Of a stretch of 64,000 bases of DNA, positions 19,500-28,021 are shown piece by piece. Numbering within the stretch: position 1 is the first letter of the stretch; every line of letters begins with the position of its first letter. Source of the DNA: Aurantimonas aggregata (GTDB taxonomy: Bacteria > Pseudomonadota > Alphaproteobacteria > Rhizobiales > Rhizobiaceae); the NCBI RefSeq assembly GCF_010500835.1, contig NZ_JAAAMJ010000008.1, positions 62,001 through 126,000 of the forward strand. The letters are read 5' to 3'. Below the pieces are notes generated by a model. That model was not told where the DNA came from. It did no database searches and saw only the letters and a program-made list of their open reading frames with translations. The translations under genes were made by a program, and so were the position numbers.

Positions 19500-19521
19500 C
19501 CGGCGCCGATATCGGCGCCGG
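19500..19521. repeat. 22-bp perfect palindrome upstream of the IalB-family gene
   Basis: The 20 bases 19501-19520 are an exact palindrome centred on GAT|ATC, extended by a further C-G pair on each side. It lies 46-67 bases 5' of the IalB-family start. It may be an operator for a dimeric regulator or a 5'-UTR hairpin. Confidence 0.7.
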
Positions 19522-19589
19522 TCCCGGTGGCGAATGTCCCGGCAAACTAGACCGAAGCCCGTTTATCCTTGGTTAACGAAAGCCGAATG

Positions 19590-19609
19590 CCCGCAAGACG
19601 TTTTGCGGG
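19590..19609. repeat. Inverted repeat (7-bp stem, 6-base loop)
   Basis: Arms CCCGCAA (19590-19596) and TTGCGGG (19603-19609) are perfect. There is no following T tract and no nearby gene end; function unknown. Confidence 0.5.
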
Positions 19610-19778
19610 AAGGGTTCGCTGTCGCAAACATGCGGCCGGGACAGCCGGAAGATACCCATCGCTGAATGAGGGACAAAATCGGGCGACAGTTTGGCGGCAG
19701 GACGGCAACGGAGGTTACGGTCTCGTAAGGTCGCCTTTCGCGGGCAAAAAAGCAGGGCAGCCGCCGAAGCCGTCAGGG

Positions 19779-20153
19779 CTACATTTCCCCGAGTGTCTCA
19801 CGTGCCTTCACATAATGCTCCGGCTTGATGTTGCCGCGCACGGCTCGGAACGCCGCCCACATCACCGCGATGTCGTCGGTGAACCCGATCCCGAACAGGA
19901 AGTCCGGTATGATGTCGAACGGCAGCACGAAATAGGCGAGCGCCGCCAGCAGCACGCCGCGGCTGGCGCTGGGCGTCTTTGGGTCGATGGCGCAGTAATA
20001 GGCGGCGATCACGTCCTCCATGAAGGGGACGTAACGCAGCGCCCGGCGGGCGGTGTCGAAGAACGACGCGCGGACCCGCTGTTCCTGCCGCGCCTGCTCC
20101 TCTTCGGTGCCCGGCTGCAGTACCGCGTCGATATCGAGAATGTCGCGCGCCAT
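19779..20153 (-). CDS. DUF1232 (YkvA) family membrane protein
   Basis: A 124-residue protein with the DUF1232 core: VPFMEDVIAAYYCAIDPKTPSASRGVLLAALAYFVLPFDIIPDFLFGIGFTDD contains the conserved DLIPD-like DIIPD motif within an amphipathic/hydrophobic stretch. Function of the family is unknown. The ATG at 20153 is preceded by GGAGGA at good spacing; an ATG five codons upstream lacks a ribosome site. Confidence 0.9.
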   Translation of the reverse strand: MARDILDIDAVLQPGTEEEQARQEQRVRASFFDTARRALRYVPFMEDVIAAYYCAIDPKTPSASRGVLLAALAYFVLPFDIIPDFLFGIGFTDDIAVMWAAFRAVRGNIKPEHYVKARETLGEM

Positions 20154-20217
20154 CAGTTCCTCCGCCATCTGTCGACAGCTAGATGGATCGCGACGGCCGC
20201 CGGCTCAAGTGGCGAGG

Positions 20218-20817
20218 TCAGCCATACTGGCCGGCGAACGCGCCCGAAGCGAAGGAACTGTATCCCTCGTCGGCGCGGGGCGTCGATCCGAGCGGAAACG
20301 CTTCCTCGAGCAGATAGGGGCCGCCACCGACCGAATCGCGCGCCGAGAACAGGCCGAAACGGGCGACCTTGATCGCCGGGGTGCGGAAACCGGCATTCCT
20401 TGCCAGATAGCGCGCGACGTCCTCGGGCTTGGGCTGGCGCAGCCGCGCCAGGGTGACATGCGGCGAAAACTTGCGCTGGTCGGCGGGCAGACCGAGCCGG
20501 CGGCAGATCCGGTCGATCTCGAGCTGCAGGTCGGCCAGCGCCGGCGAAGCCTCGATTTCGGCGTGGATCGAGCGGGGCTTCTTGCTGCCGAAAGCGGCAA
20601 GGCCGCGCAGCGCGATCGAAAAACCCGGCCGTTCGATCCGGTCCAGCGCCGCGACGATCTCGTCGGCGAGGCGGGGCTCGACGTCGCCGATGAAGCGCAA
20701 TGTGAGGTGATAGTTCTCTGGGTCGGTCCAGCGCGCCGACGGCAGGCCGCCGCGGAGCAGGGACAAGGGGAAGGCGAGAGCCTGGGGGATTTCGAGGGCG
20801 GTGAACAGTCTCGGCAT
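20218..20817 (-). CDS. thpR: RNA 2',3'-cyclic phosphodiesterase (2'-5' RNA ligase family)
   Basis: 2H phosphoesterase that opens 2',3'-cyclic phosphates on RNA ends. Two HxTx motifs are present, HLTL at residues 37-40 and HVTL at 120-123, at the spacing expected for the 2H fold. MPRLFTALEIP is the canonical N terminus, so the ATG at 20817 is chosen over an upstream one. 199 residues. Physiological substrate in bacteria uncertain. Confidence 0.93.
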   Translation of the reverse strand: MPRLFTALEIPQALAFPLSLLRGGLPSARWTDPENYHLTLRFIGDVEPRLADEIVAALDRIERPGFSIALRGLAAFGSKKPRSIHAEIEASPALADLQLEIDRICRRLGLPADQRKFSPHVTLARLRQPKPEDVARYLARNAGFRTPAIKVARFGLFSARDSVGGGPYLLEEAFPLGSTPRADEGYSSFASGAFAGQYG

Positions 20818-21001
20818 CGGATGGTCCTTCCGTGCGTCATTGCCTTCACCCCGGAAGACTCTCATCCCGGGAGCCATGTTTCAAGGACAGGGCAGCCCTG
20901 CAGCGGCGCATTCACGGTTGTCCGTTGCGCAATGCACAATTATCTTCGGTGGCGAATGGGGAGGCCCACTCCGGGGAGGACGAAACGAAGGCGCCGACCC
21001 C

Positions 21002-21673
21002 ATGTCGTATCTGGCTATCCCCGGCGATGCCGTCGCAGCGACGAAAGCTGCCAACGACGCACCCACTCTGTCGATCCGCCGCCTGCATCCCCAGGAGCGT
21101 GATCTCCTGCTGGCGCATCTGATGCGCCTCGATGCCGAGGCGCGGCGGCTGCGCTTCGGCAATCCCGTCAACGATCACTTCCTGGAGCGCTACGCCGCGC
21201 TGGCACTCGGCGCCGATGCGCTGATCATGGGCCTGTTCGCCGACGGCGTGCTGCGCGGCGTTGCGGAGTTGCGCTATCTTATCGGTTCCCGCAACGAGGC
21301 CGAAGGCGCCTTTTCGATCGAGAAGGCGTTTCAGGGCCTTGGTTTCGGCGACCGTCTCTTCGGCCGGCTGATCGCGTCGGCGCGCAATCGCGGCGTGCGG
21401 CGGCTGTTCCTGACCTGCCTGCGCGAGAACCGCCGGATGCAGGCGATCGCCGCCAAGCACGGCGCCGACCTCAGCTTCGTCGCCGGCGACGTGACGGCGG
21501 AAATTCGCCGCCCCTACGCCGATGCCGCCAGCATCACCGAGGAATGGGCCGACGAAAGCGAAGCCTTCGTCTTCGCGATGATCGACTGGCGGCGCAACGG
21601 GTTTGATTTCGTGACCTGGCCGCTGCAGCGGCTGGCCGAAAGCCTCAATCCGTCGTCTCTCGCCGGGCGATGA
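21002..21673 (+). CDS. GNAT family N-acetyltransferase
   Basis: Acetyl-CoA-dependent acyltransferase fold. LSIRRLHPQERDLLLAHLMRLDAEARRLRF is the N-terminal GNAT segment of the group fused in protein acetyltransferases, and the acetyl-CoA loop is visible as KAFQGLGFGDRLFGRLIASARNRGVRRLFLTCLRENRRM (the Q/RxxGxG/A-like Q-G-L-G-F-G). 223 residues from the ATG at 21002. Its last 29 bases overlap the end of the converging esterase gene. Substrate unknown. Confidence 0.88.
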   Translation: MSYLAIPGDAVAATKAANDAPTLSIRRLHPQERDLLLAHLMRLDAEARRLRFGNPVNDHFLERYAALALGADALIMGLFADGVLRGVAELRYLIGSRNEAEGAFSIEKAFQGLGFGDRLFGRLIASARNRGVRRLFLTCLRENRRMQAIAAKHGADLSFVAGDVTAEIRRPYADAASITEEWADESEAFVFAMIDWRRNGFDFVTWPLQRLAESLNPSSLAGR

Positions 21674-22325
21674 TTGCATCGAGGCTCGCGGTGACCGTCG
21701 GCAGCATGCGCTCGACGATGATCGCGACGCCCGCCGGATTGGGATGCATCGCATCGTCCTGGTTCAGGGCGGTTTCGGCCGCGACGCCGTCGAGAAAGAA
21801 CGGATAGAGCGCGACGTCGTATTTCTCGGCAAGCCGCGGGTAGATCGTATCGAACGTGGCCTGATAGTCGCGGCCCATGTTCGGCGGCGCCATCATCCCG
21901 GCGAGGATCATCTTCTGGCCACGTTTCTTCAGCGTCGCGACGATCTGGTCGAGATTGTCCGCAGCGATCTGCGGCGACACGCCGCGCAGCGCGTCGTTGG
22001 CGCCGAATTCGACGATGACGAGATCGGCGCTTTCCGGCACCGACCAGTCGAGCCGGGCGAGCCCGCCCGTCGTGGTGTCGCCCGAAACCCCCGCATTCGT
22101 CACCGCAACATCGTAGCCTGCCGAGCGAAGCGCTGCCTCAAGCTGCGCCGGGAAAGCTTCGTCGGGCCCGACTCCGTAGCCCGCGACGAGGCTGTCGCCG
22201 AAGGCCACGACCTCGATCGTCTCCTGGCCAGCGGGCGATTCCGGCTGTTGCGCGGAAGCGGCGAGCGGCACCGCCAGCCATGACAACAGCGTGAGGGTGG
22301 CAAGGATCGGTTGGAAGCGCTGCAT
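21645..22325 (-). CDS. tesA: Arylesterase / acyl-CoA thioesterase I-like GDSL hydrolase
   Basis: Periplasmic SGNH/GDSL hydrolase. A signal peptide (residues 1-25, cleavage near AASAQ) precedes block I AFGDSLVAGYGVG, block II TNAGVSGDTTTGGLARLDW, block III EFGANDALRG and block V DAMHPNPAG, giving the Ser-Asp-His triad. About 226 residues. The start may be this ATG or another four codons upstream. The gene is divergent from an ABC transporter of the YbbA/YbbP type, an arrangement (tesA beside ybbAP) conserved in many proteobacteria. Confidence 0.93.
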   Translation of the reverse strand: MQRFQPILATLTLLSWLAVPLAASAQQPESPAGQETIEVVAFGDSLVAGYGVGPDEAFPAQLEAALRSAGYDVAVTNAGVSGDTTTGGLARLDWSVPESADLVIVEFGANDALRGVSPQIAADNLDQIVATLKKRGQKMILAGMMAPPNMGRDYQATFDTIYPRLAEKYDVALYPFFLDGVAAETALNQDDAMHPNPAGVAIIVERMLPTVTASLDAIIARRETTD

Positions 22326-22392
22326 TGCACACCCCATATAGCGCGAGCCCCGGAAGCGGCCCTTTGAGGGGCGGATCTAGGAACGAGCGATC

Positions 22393-23127
22393 TTGACGGA
22401 ACCGGCAGTACGATTACGAAACGTTCATCTGACCCTGGGGGCCGGGCGCAGCGCGGTACATGTGCTGAAAGGCGTCGATCTGTTCGTCGAGCGTGGCGAG
22501 TCGGTCGGCATCGTCGGGCCGTCCGGCTCCGGCAAGTCGACGCTGCTGATGGTGCTTGCCGGGCTGGAACGGGCCGATGCGGGCGAGGTCGAGATTGCCG
22601 GCCAGTCGCTGGTCGGGCTGAGCGAAGACCAGTTGGCTGCGTTTCGTGGCCGCAATGTCGGCATCGTCTTCCAGTCCTTCCATCTCATACCCAACATGAC
22701 GGCGCTGGAAAACGTCGCGGTGCCGCTGGAGCTGGCCGGCCACCCCGACGCGTTCGAGCGGGCCGAACGCGAGCTCGGCCAGGTCGGCCTTGCCGACCGT
22801 ATCGCGCATTATCCGGGCGAACTTTCCGGTGGCGAGCAGCAGCGCGTCGCCATGGCGCGGGCGCTGGCGCCGGAGCCGGCGATCCTGATCGCCGACGAGC
22901 CCACGGGCAATCTCGATCAGGAGACCGGCCGGCAGGTGGCGGACCTGTTGTTCGCCGAGCGCGAGAAGCGCGGCATGACGCTGGTGCTGGTCACCCACGA
23001 TCCGAACCTCGCGCATCGCTGCGAACGCGAGATCGCGGTCCGCTCCGGCGAGATCCACGATGACCGCATGCGCTCGGGCATGGCGTCGGCACACCTCGGA
23101 GAGACGCTGGAAAGCCGGCCGGCATGA
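22393..23127 (+). CDS. ABC transporter ATP-binding protein (YbbA/LolD-like)
   Basis: ATPase of a MacB/LolD-type ABC system. Walker [11 protein letters not shown]-loop [17 protein letters not shown], signature [15 protein letters not shown], Walker [13 protein letters not shown] and the H-loop VTHDP are intact. The only plausible start is the TTG at 22393. Its stop overlaps the ATG of the permease gene by four bases (ATGA), so the two proteins are translationally coupled subunits. Mechanotransmission across the envelope or lipoprotein/lipid handling is likely from the family; the substrate is unknown. Confidence 0.95.
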   Translation: MTEPAVRLRNVHLTLGAGRSAVHVLKGVDLFVERGESVGIVGPSGSGKSTLLMVLAGLERADAGEVEIAGQSLVGLSEDQLAAFRGRNVGIVFQSFHLIPNMTALENVAVPLELAGHPDAFERAERELGQVGLADRIAHYPGELSGGEQQRVAMARALAPEPAILIADEPTGNLDQETGRQVADLLFAEREKRGMTLVLVTHDPNLAHRCEREIAVRSGEIHDDRMRSGMASAHLGETLESRPA

Positions 23128-25721
23128 CCGTGGTGGATACGGCCACGGCCGCTGCCCGGGTGCGGCCGGAGCCGGTCGGCCGGCGCGGCCGGCTGGCGCT
23201 CGCCTTCCGCTTCGCCCTGCGCGAGATGCGCGGCGGCCTGTCGGGTTTCTACATCTTCCTTGCCTGCATCACGCTCGGCGTCGCGGCGATCGCGGCGGTC
23301 AATTCCGTGGCGACGATGATGACCACCGGCATCGCCGAGCAGGGCCGCACCATTCTCGGCGGCGACCTGCGCTTCGAGCTGACACAGCGGGAGGTGACGC
23401 CGGAAGAGGCGCAGTATCTCGAGGGGCTGGGCACGGTAGCCCGGTCGGCGGACCTGCGGTCGATGGTGCGGCTGACCGACGGCAGCGACCAGTCGCTCAC
23501 CCAAGTGAAGGCCGTCGACGGCGCCTATCCGCTCTACGGCTCGCTCGACACGACGCCCGACGCGCCGCTGGCGACGCTGCTCGGCGAAGAGGACGGGCGC
23601 TTCGGCGCCATCGCCGCGCCGGAACTGTTCGACCGCCTCGGTATCGAGCCCGGCGCCATCGTGCGGCTCGGCGATGCCGATATCGTGCTGCGCGGCGTCC
23701 TCGATCGGGAGCCGGATGTCCTATCTGACGGTTTCAACTTCGCGCCGCGGCTGATGCTGTCGCTGGACGGACTTGCGGCGAGCGGGCTGGTGCAGCCCGG
23801 CAGCCTGGTCGAGTACCAGTACAAGGTCCGGCTGAATCCGGACCGCGCCGGCGACGCCGAGGCGGTAATGGAAGCTGCCAACGAGCGGTATCCCGATGCC
23901 GGCTTCAGCATCCGCACCTCGGCCGAGGCGGCGCCTTCTCTCCAGCGCAATATCGAGCGCTTCTCGCAGTTCCTGACGCTGGTCGGGCTGACCGCGCTGA
24001 TCGTCGGCGGGGTGGGGGTGGCGAATGCCGTGAACGCCTATCTCGATTCCAAGCGGCCGGTGATCGCCACCTTCAAGAGCCTCGGGGCGGGCGGCAATTT
24101 CGTCGTCGCCGTCTATCTCATCCAGATCATGACGCTGGCAGCGCTCGGTATCGTGATCGGGCTGCTGCTGGGCGCCATCGCGCCCTTCGTCACGGCGCAG
24201 TTCCTCGAAGCCGTCGTCCCGGTCGCGGCGAGCGCCTCGGTGTATCCGCTCGATCTGGCGCTGGCGGCCCTGTTCGGGGCGCTGACGGCGCTGGCTTTCG
24301 CGCTGCTGCCGCTGGGGCGCACCCGCGACGTCGCGGCGGCCGCGCTGTTCCGCGAGGCCGGCACCGCCGGCTTCACCCGCATGCGCTGGACCTATCTCGC
24401 GGCAGCGCTCGGCCTCGCCGCGCTGATCGGCGTGCTGGCGCTTGTCATGGCCGGCGACAAGCGGGTGGCACTGGTCTTCCTGATCGGCACGGCCGCGGCC
24501 TTCCTGATCCTGCGCTTCGTCGCGACCGGCATCGAATGGCTGGCGGCGCGGGCGCCGCGCGTGCGCTCGACGCCGCTGCGGCTCGCCCTCGGCAACATTC
24601 ACCGGCCGGGCTCGCTGACCGGCTCGGTCGTCCTGTCGCTGGGGCTCGGGCTGACGCTGCTCGTGACGCTCGCGACGATCGACTATAATCTGCGCCAGGA
24701 GATCGGTACCGGCATCGCATCGCGGGCGCCGGACTTCTTCTTCGTCGACATCCAGAACGGCGAGGTCGATGCCTTCCGCGATACCATCGAGACCCTCGCC
24801 CCGGGCTCGACGCTGAACGCCGCGCCGATGCTGCGCGGCCGGATCACCCGCCTCAACGAGCAGGATGTCGCCACGATGGAGATCCCGCCGGAAGGCGGCT
24901 GGGTGCTGCGCGGCGACCGCGGCATCACCTATTCCGCGACATTGCCGGAGAACTCGACGATCTCGGCTGGCGAATGGTGGCCCGAGGACTACGACGGCGA
25001 GCCGCTGGTGTCGTTCTCGGCGGAAGAGGGCGGCGAACTCGGCCTGTCGGTCGGCGACACGCTGACGGTCAACGTGCTCGGCCGCAACATCACCGCCCGC
25101 ATTGCCAACTTCCGCAGCGTCGAATGGGAATCGCTGTCGATCAATTTCGTCATGGTGTTCTCGCCCAACGCCTTTGCCGGGGCGCCGCATGCCTGGCTCG
25201 CCACGCTGACGATGCCCGAAGGCGGCGAGGCCGCCGAGAAGTCGGTGCTCAACGGCGTCACCAACGCCTTTCCGGCGGTGACCAGCGTCCGGGTCAAGGA
25301 GGCGCTGGACGCGGTTAACGGCCTGATCGCGCAGCTGGCGCTGGCGATCCGCGTCGCCGCCGCCGTGGCGCTCGTCGCCTCGGTGCTGGTGCTGTCCGGT
25401 GCGCTGGCCGCCGGCAACCGCGGGCGCGTCCACGATGCGGTGGTGCTGAAGACGCTGGGGGCGACGCGCATGACGCTGATCCGCGCCTTCGCGACGGAAT
25501 ACCTGCTGCTCGGCCTTGCCACCGGCGTCTTCGCCATCGCGGCCGGGGCGCTGGCCGCCTGGTTCGTGGTCGCGCAGATCATGCAGTTGCCTTACGTGTT
25601 CGACTGGACCGTCGCGCTCACGACCCTGGTCGTGTCGCTGGTGCTGACCGTCGGCTTCGGCCTCGCCGGCACATGGCGCATCCTCGGCCAGAAGGCCGCG
25701 CCGGTGCTTCGCAATCTGTGA
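23124..25721 (+). CDS. ABC transporter permease, FtsX/YbbP family
   Basis: An 865-residue membrane protein with the double-FtsX layout of YbbP: an N-terminal helix (about residues 45-70), a large periplasmic domain, three helices with an FtsX core (about 285-430), a central helix pair, a second periplasmic domain (about 530-690) and a second FtsX core at the C terminus (GALAAGNRGRVHDAVVLKTLGATR is the typical coupling-helix segment). It partners the upstream ATPase through an ATGA overlap. Family members are proposed to move or present hydrophobic substrates, and the adjacent esterase may act on them. Confidence 0.93.
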   Translation: MTVVDTATAAARVRPEPVGRRGRLALAFRFALREMRGGLSGFYIFLACITLGVAAIAAVNSVATMMTTGIAEQGRTILGGDLRFELTQREVTPEEAQYLEGLGTVARSADLRSMVRLTDGSDQSLTQVKAVDGAYPLYGSLDTTPDAPLATLLGEEDGRFGAIAAPELFDRLGIEPGAIVRLGDADIVLRGVLDREPDVLSDGFNFAPRLMLSLDGLAASGLVQPGSLVEYQYKVRLNPDRAGDAEAVMEAANERYPDAGFSIRTSAEAAPSLQRNIERFSQFLTLVGLTALIVGGVGVANAVNAYLDSKRPVIATFKSLGAGGNFVVAVYLIQIMTLAALGIVIGLLLGAIAPFVTAQFLEAVVPVAASASVYPLDLALAALFGALTALAFALLPLGRTRDVAAAALFREAGTAGFTRMRWTYLAAALGLAALIGVLALVMAGDKRVALVFLIGTAAAFLILRFVATGIEWLAARAPRVRSTPLRLALGNIHRPGSLTGSVVLSLGLGLTLLVTLATIDYNLRQEIGTGIASRAPDFFFVDIQNGEVDAFRDTIETLAPGSTLNAAPMLRGRITRLNEQDVATMEIPPEGGWVLRGDRGITYSATLPENSTISAGEWWPEDYDGEPLVSFSAEEGGELGLSVGDTLTVNVLGRNITARIANFRSVEWESLSINFVMVFSPNAFAGAPHAWLATLTMPEGGEAAEKSVLNGVTNAFPAVTSVRVKEALDAVNGLIAQLALAIRVAAAVALVASVLVLSGALAAGNRGRVHDAVVLKTLGATRMTLIRAFATEYLLLGLATGVFAIAAGALAAWFVVAQIMQLPYVFDWTVALTTLVVSLVLTVGFGLAGTWRILGQKAAPVLRNL

Positions 25722-25854
25722 TGCGGAGCGCCGTCGGGCCGGTTGATGGTAAGTCTTGATTGGTAATGTCCGGCGGGCCGGCCAATGTCCGCGACGGATA
25801 ACGCAGAATTAATCCCGATCGGGCTCTATTTTGCGGCAGTGCGGCGTCGGCGAC

Positions 25855-25883
25855 TTGTGCAAAAGCACGTCGATCCGCATATT
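25855..25883 (+). promoter_or_regulatory. Candidate sigma70-type promoter for the Bax-inhibitor-1 family gene
   Basis: TTGTGC (25855-25860) and CATATT (25878-25883) are separated by 17 bases, giving a 5' leader of about 100 bases. A GTGC-AAAA-GCAC dyad overlaps the -35 box. Confidence 0.4.
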
Positions 25884-25989
25884 ATCCTCAGGATCGCTGG
25901 GCGTCCCGCCAGCGGCGCCTCACCGTGCGAAGCCTTCGGGCCAGAGCGGTGGACACCGGACGGGACACGCAGAAAAGGATTGCTACTCA

Positions 25990-26760
25990 ATGGCTGACTA
26001 TCGGAATCCCGGGGTACGGACCGTACCCGCGGCCGGTGCTAGGGCGGACATCGACCAGGGTCTCCGCACCTACATGCTGAAGGTGTACAACCTGATGGCA
26101 GCCGGCCTCGCCCTCACGGGCGTTGCTGCCTATGCTCTCTATGCGCTGTCCGTCACGGTCGAGCCGACCGCCTACCAGGTGCGTCCGGACCTCTATCTGA
26201 CGGATCTCGGCTATACGGTGTTCGTGTCGCCGCTGAAGTGGGTGCTGATGCTGGCGCCGCTGGCGATGGTGTTCTTCCTGTCGTTCCGCGTTCACAAGAT
26301 GAGCGTCGCGGCAGCCCAGACGACCTTCTGGGTCTACGCCACGATGGTCGGCCTGTCGCTCGCGACGATCTTCCTCGTCTACACGCAGGAGTCGATCACC
26401 CGGGTGTTCTTCATCACGGCCGCCTCGTTCGGCGCGCTGTCGCTCTGGGGCTACACCACCAAGCGGGACATCTCGGCCTGGGGCTCGTTCCTGTTCATGG
26501 GCGTGATCGGCCTGGTCATCGCCATGGTCGTGAACATCTTCCTCGCCTCGCCGGCGCTGACCTTCGCCATCTCGGCGATCGGCGTCCTGGTGTTCGCCGG
26601 CCTCACCGCCTACGACACCCAGCAGATCAAGGAAATGTACTACGAGGGTGACGGCTCGGCCGTCATGGGCCGCAAGGCCGTGATGGGTGCCCTGCGCCTC
26701 TATCTCGACTTCCTGAACATGTTCCTCTTCATGCTGCAGCTGTTCGGCAACCGCGAATAG
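25990..26760 (+). CDS. Bax inhibitor-1/YccA family membrane protein
   Basis: Seven-helix inner-membrane protein of the BI-1 (UPF0005) family, related to YccA/YbhL and to pH-sensitive calcium-leak channels. Hydrophobic segments are regularly spaced from residue about 35, and the conserved C-terminal part is present (VFAGLTAYDTQQIKEMY, then ALRLYLDFLNMFLFMLQLFGNRE), including the paired aspartates typical of the family. 256 residues from the ATG at 25990 with an AAAAGGA ribosome site. A terminator follows; monocistronic. Confidence 0.95.
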   Translation: MADYRNPGVRTVPAAGARADIDQGLRTYMLKVYNLMAAGLALTGVAAYALYALSVTVEPTAYQVRPDLYLTDLGYTVFVSPLKWVLMLAPLAMVFFLSFRVHKMSVAAAQTTFWVYATMVGLSLATIFLVYTQESITRVFFITAASFGALSLWGYTTKRDISAWGSFLFMGVIGLVIAMVVNIFLASPALTFAISAIGVLVFAGLTAYDTQQIKEMYYEGDGSAVMGRKAVMGALRLYLDFLNMFLFMLQLFGNRE

Positions 26761-26782
26761 GCTTCACGCCAGAGACGGACGG

Positions 26783-26808
26783 AAAGGGCGGCCCTCGGGT
26801 CGCCCTTT
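26783..26808 (+). terminator. Intrinsic terminator after the Bax-inhibitor-1 family gene
   Basis: 11-bp stem with one G-T pair (arms 26783-26793 and 26798-26808) followed by a TTTTCTTT tract, 22 bases after the stop. Confidence 0.88.
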
Positions 26809-26914
26809 TCTTTGGCCGCTGCTTCTGCAACATCGGCAGCCGGCGGGCGAATTTATCGTCTGCCGTGGCCTCGCTTTCGCGCGGCGGCAGACCCCTCTTT
26901 CGATGCAGTTGCAG

Positions 26915-27478
26915 ATGAGCGCCCACACGATCCGCCCCGCCCACGCCGACGATGTCCCCGCCTTGCGCGACATCTACGAGGAAGCCGTCCTCAACGGCAC
27001 CGCCACCTACGAGCTGGTGCCCCCGGATGTCGACGAGATGCGCGCCCGCTTCGCCGCGATCACCGGCGTCGGCTACCCGTTCATCGTCGCCGAGGATCAT
27101 CACGGCACTGTGCTCGGCTACGCCTATGCCAGTGCCTTCCGGCACAGGCCCGCCTATCGCTGGTCGGTGGAGGACTCGATCTATCTCGCGCCCGAAGCCA
27201 GGGGACGCGGCATCGGCCGGGATCTCCTGACACGGCTCGTCGAGCTCTGCAGCGAAAGCGGCTTTCGCCAGATGGTCGCGGTGATCGGCGGGGCCGACAA
27301 CGAAGCCTCGATCCGGGTGCACCGGCGCGCCGGCTTCCGCATGATCGGAACGTTCGAGGGTTCGGGCTTCAAGTTCGGTCGCTGGATCGATACCGTACAG
27401 ATGCAGATGCAGCTCGGCGACGGCAACGCGTCGCTGCCGGACGAGACGGTGTTCCCGGGAACGCTGTACGGCGGGTGA
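26915..27478 (+). CDS. GNAT acetyltransferase, phosphinothricin acetyltransferase-like
   Basis: N-acetyltransferase of the PAT/Bar-like group, which acetylates phosphinothricin, methionine sulfoximine or related amino acids. Signature pieces: TIRPAHADDVPALRDIYEEAVLNGTATYEL, YAYASAFRHRPAYRWSVEDSIYLAPEARGRGIGRDLL (acetyl-CoA loop R-G-R-G-I-G) and AVIGGADNEASIRVHRRAGF. About 187 residues; an ATG four codons upstream is equally possible. It converges on the DUF2794 gene. Confidence 0.93.
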   Translation: MSAHTIRPAHADDVPALRDIYEEAVLNGTATYELVPPDVDEMRARFAAITGVGYPFIVAEDHHGTVLGYAYASAFRHRPAYRWSVEDSIYLAPEARGRGIGRDLLTRLVELCSESGFRQMVAVIGGADNEASIRVHRRAGFRMIGTFEGSGFKFGRWIDTVQMQMQLGDGNASLPDETVFPGTLYGG

Positions 27479-27493
27479 GACCGGAACCGGCGC

Positions 27494-27916
27494 TCAGGCC
27501 TTGTCGGCGAGCGCCAGCGCCTTGTCGAAGACCTGCAGCACATTGGCGAGATCCTGGCCGCGCTTCATGATCAGCCCGCCGGCCGCGACGACCTGGTAGG
27601 CGCCCTGCTTGCGGGCGAGCTTGGGGTTCTTCTCGATCCGGTAGAGCGGCATCTCGCTGGTGCGGCGGAACACCGAGAAGACGGCCCGGTCCTTCAGCAT
27701 GTCGATCGCGTAGTCGCGCCATTCGCCGGCGGAGACCATGCGCCCGTAGATGCGCAGGATCTGCGACAGCTCGGCGCGATCGAAGCTGACCACGGGACTT
27801 CGCGAACGGTTGTCGGGGAAGGCTAGGAGATTCGCCGCCGCGTCGCCGTTCGTCCTGAAATCCTGCAAGATGAGACCCCTCGTCCGATCTGTCGGCGCCG
27901 TCCGAAAGGCGCGCAT
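27494..27916 (-). CDS. DUF2794 domain-containing protein
   Basis: A 140-residue soluble protein conserved across alphaproteobacteria. The DUF2794 core spans about residues 40-130: VVSFDRAELSQILRIYGRMVSAGEWRDYAIDMLKDRAVFSVFRRTSEMPLYRIEKNPKLARKQGAY is recognisable. Function unknown. The ATG at 27916 is chosen because the upstream extension is not conserved-looking. The stop is 15 bases from the converging GNAT gene. Confidence 0.9.
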   Translation of the reverse strand: MRAFRTAPTDRTRGLILQDFRTNGDAAANLLAFPDNRSRSPVVSFDRAELSQILRIYGRMVSAGEWRDYAIDMLKDRAVFSVFRRTSEMPLYRIEKNPKLARKQGAYQVVAAGGLIMKRGQDLANVLQVFDKALALADKA

Positions 27917-28021
27917 GGTTCTCCCAAGATAAGCGCCGGGCGACGCGATGCAACCGGAAGCGTCCACCCGTCACGGCAAGACGGCGGCAAGCCGGCGCCG
28001 CCCTCGCAGCACCGCAGAAGG

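Larger units (their letters stand above)
19455..19778. other. 324-base intergenic region with two strong inverted repeats
   Basis: No coding frame is convincing. It holds the 22-bp perfect palindrome at 19500-19521 and a 7-bp stem hairpin at 19590-19609 (listed separately). On the reverse strand a TTAACC / TCTAGT pair (about 19-base spacing, near 19545-19573) could be the ialB promoter, which would place the palindrome in the 5' untranslated region. Confidence 0.5.
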
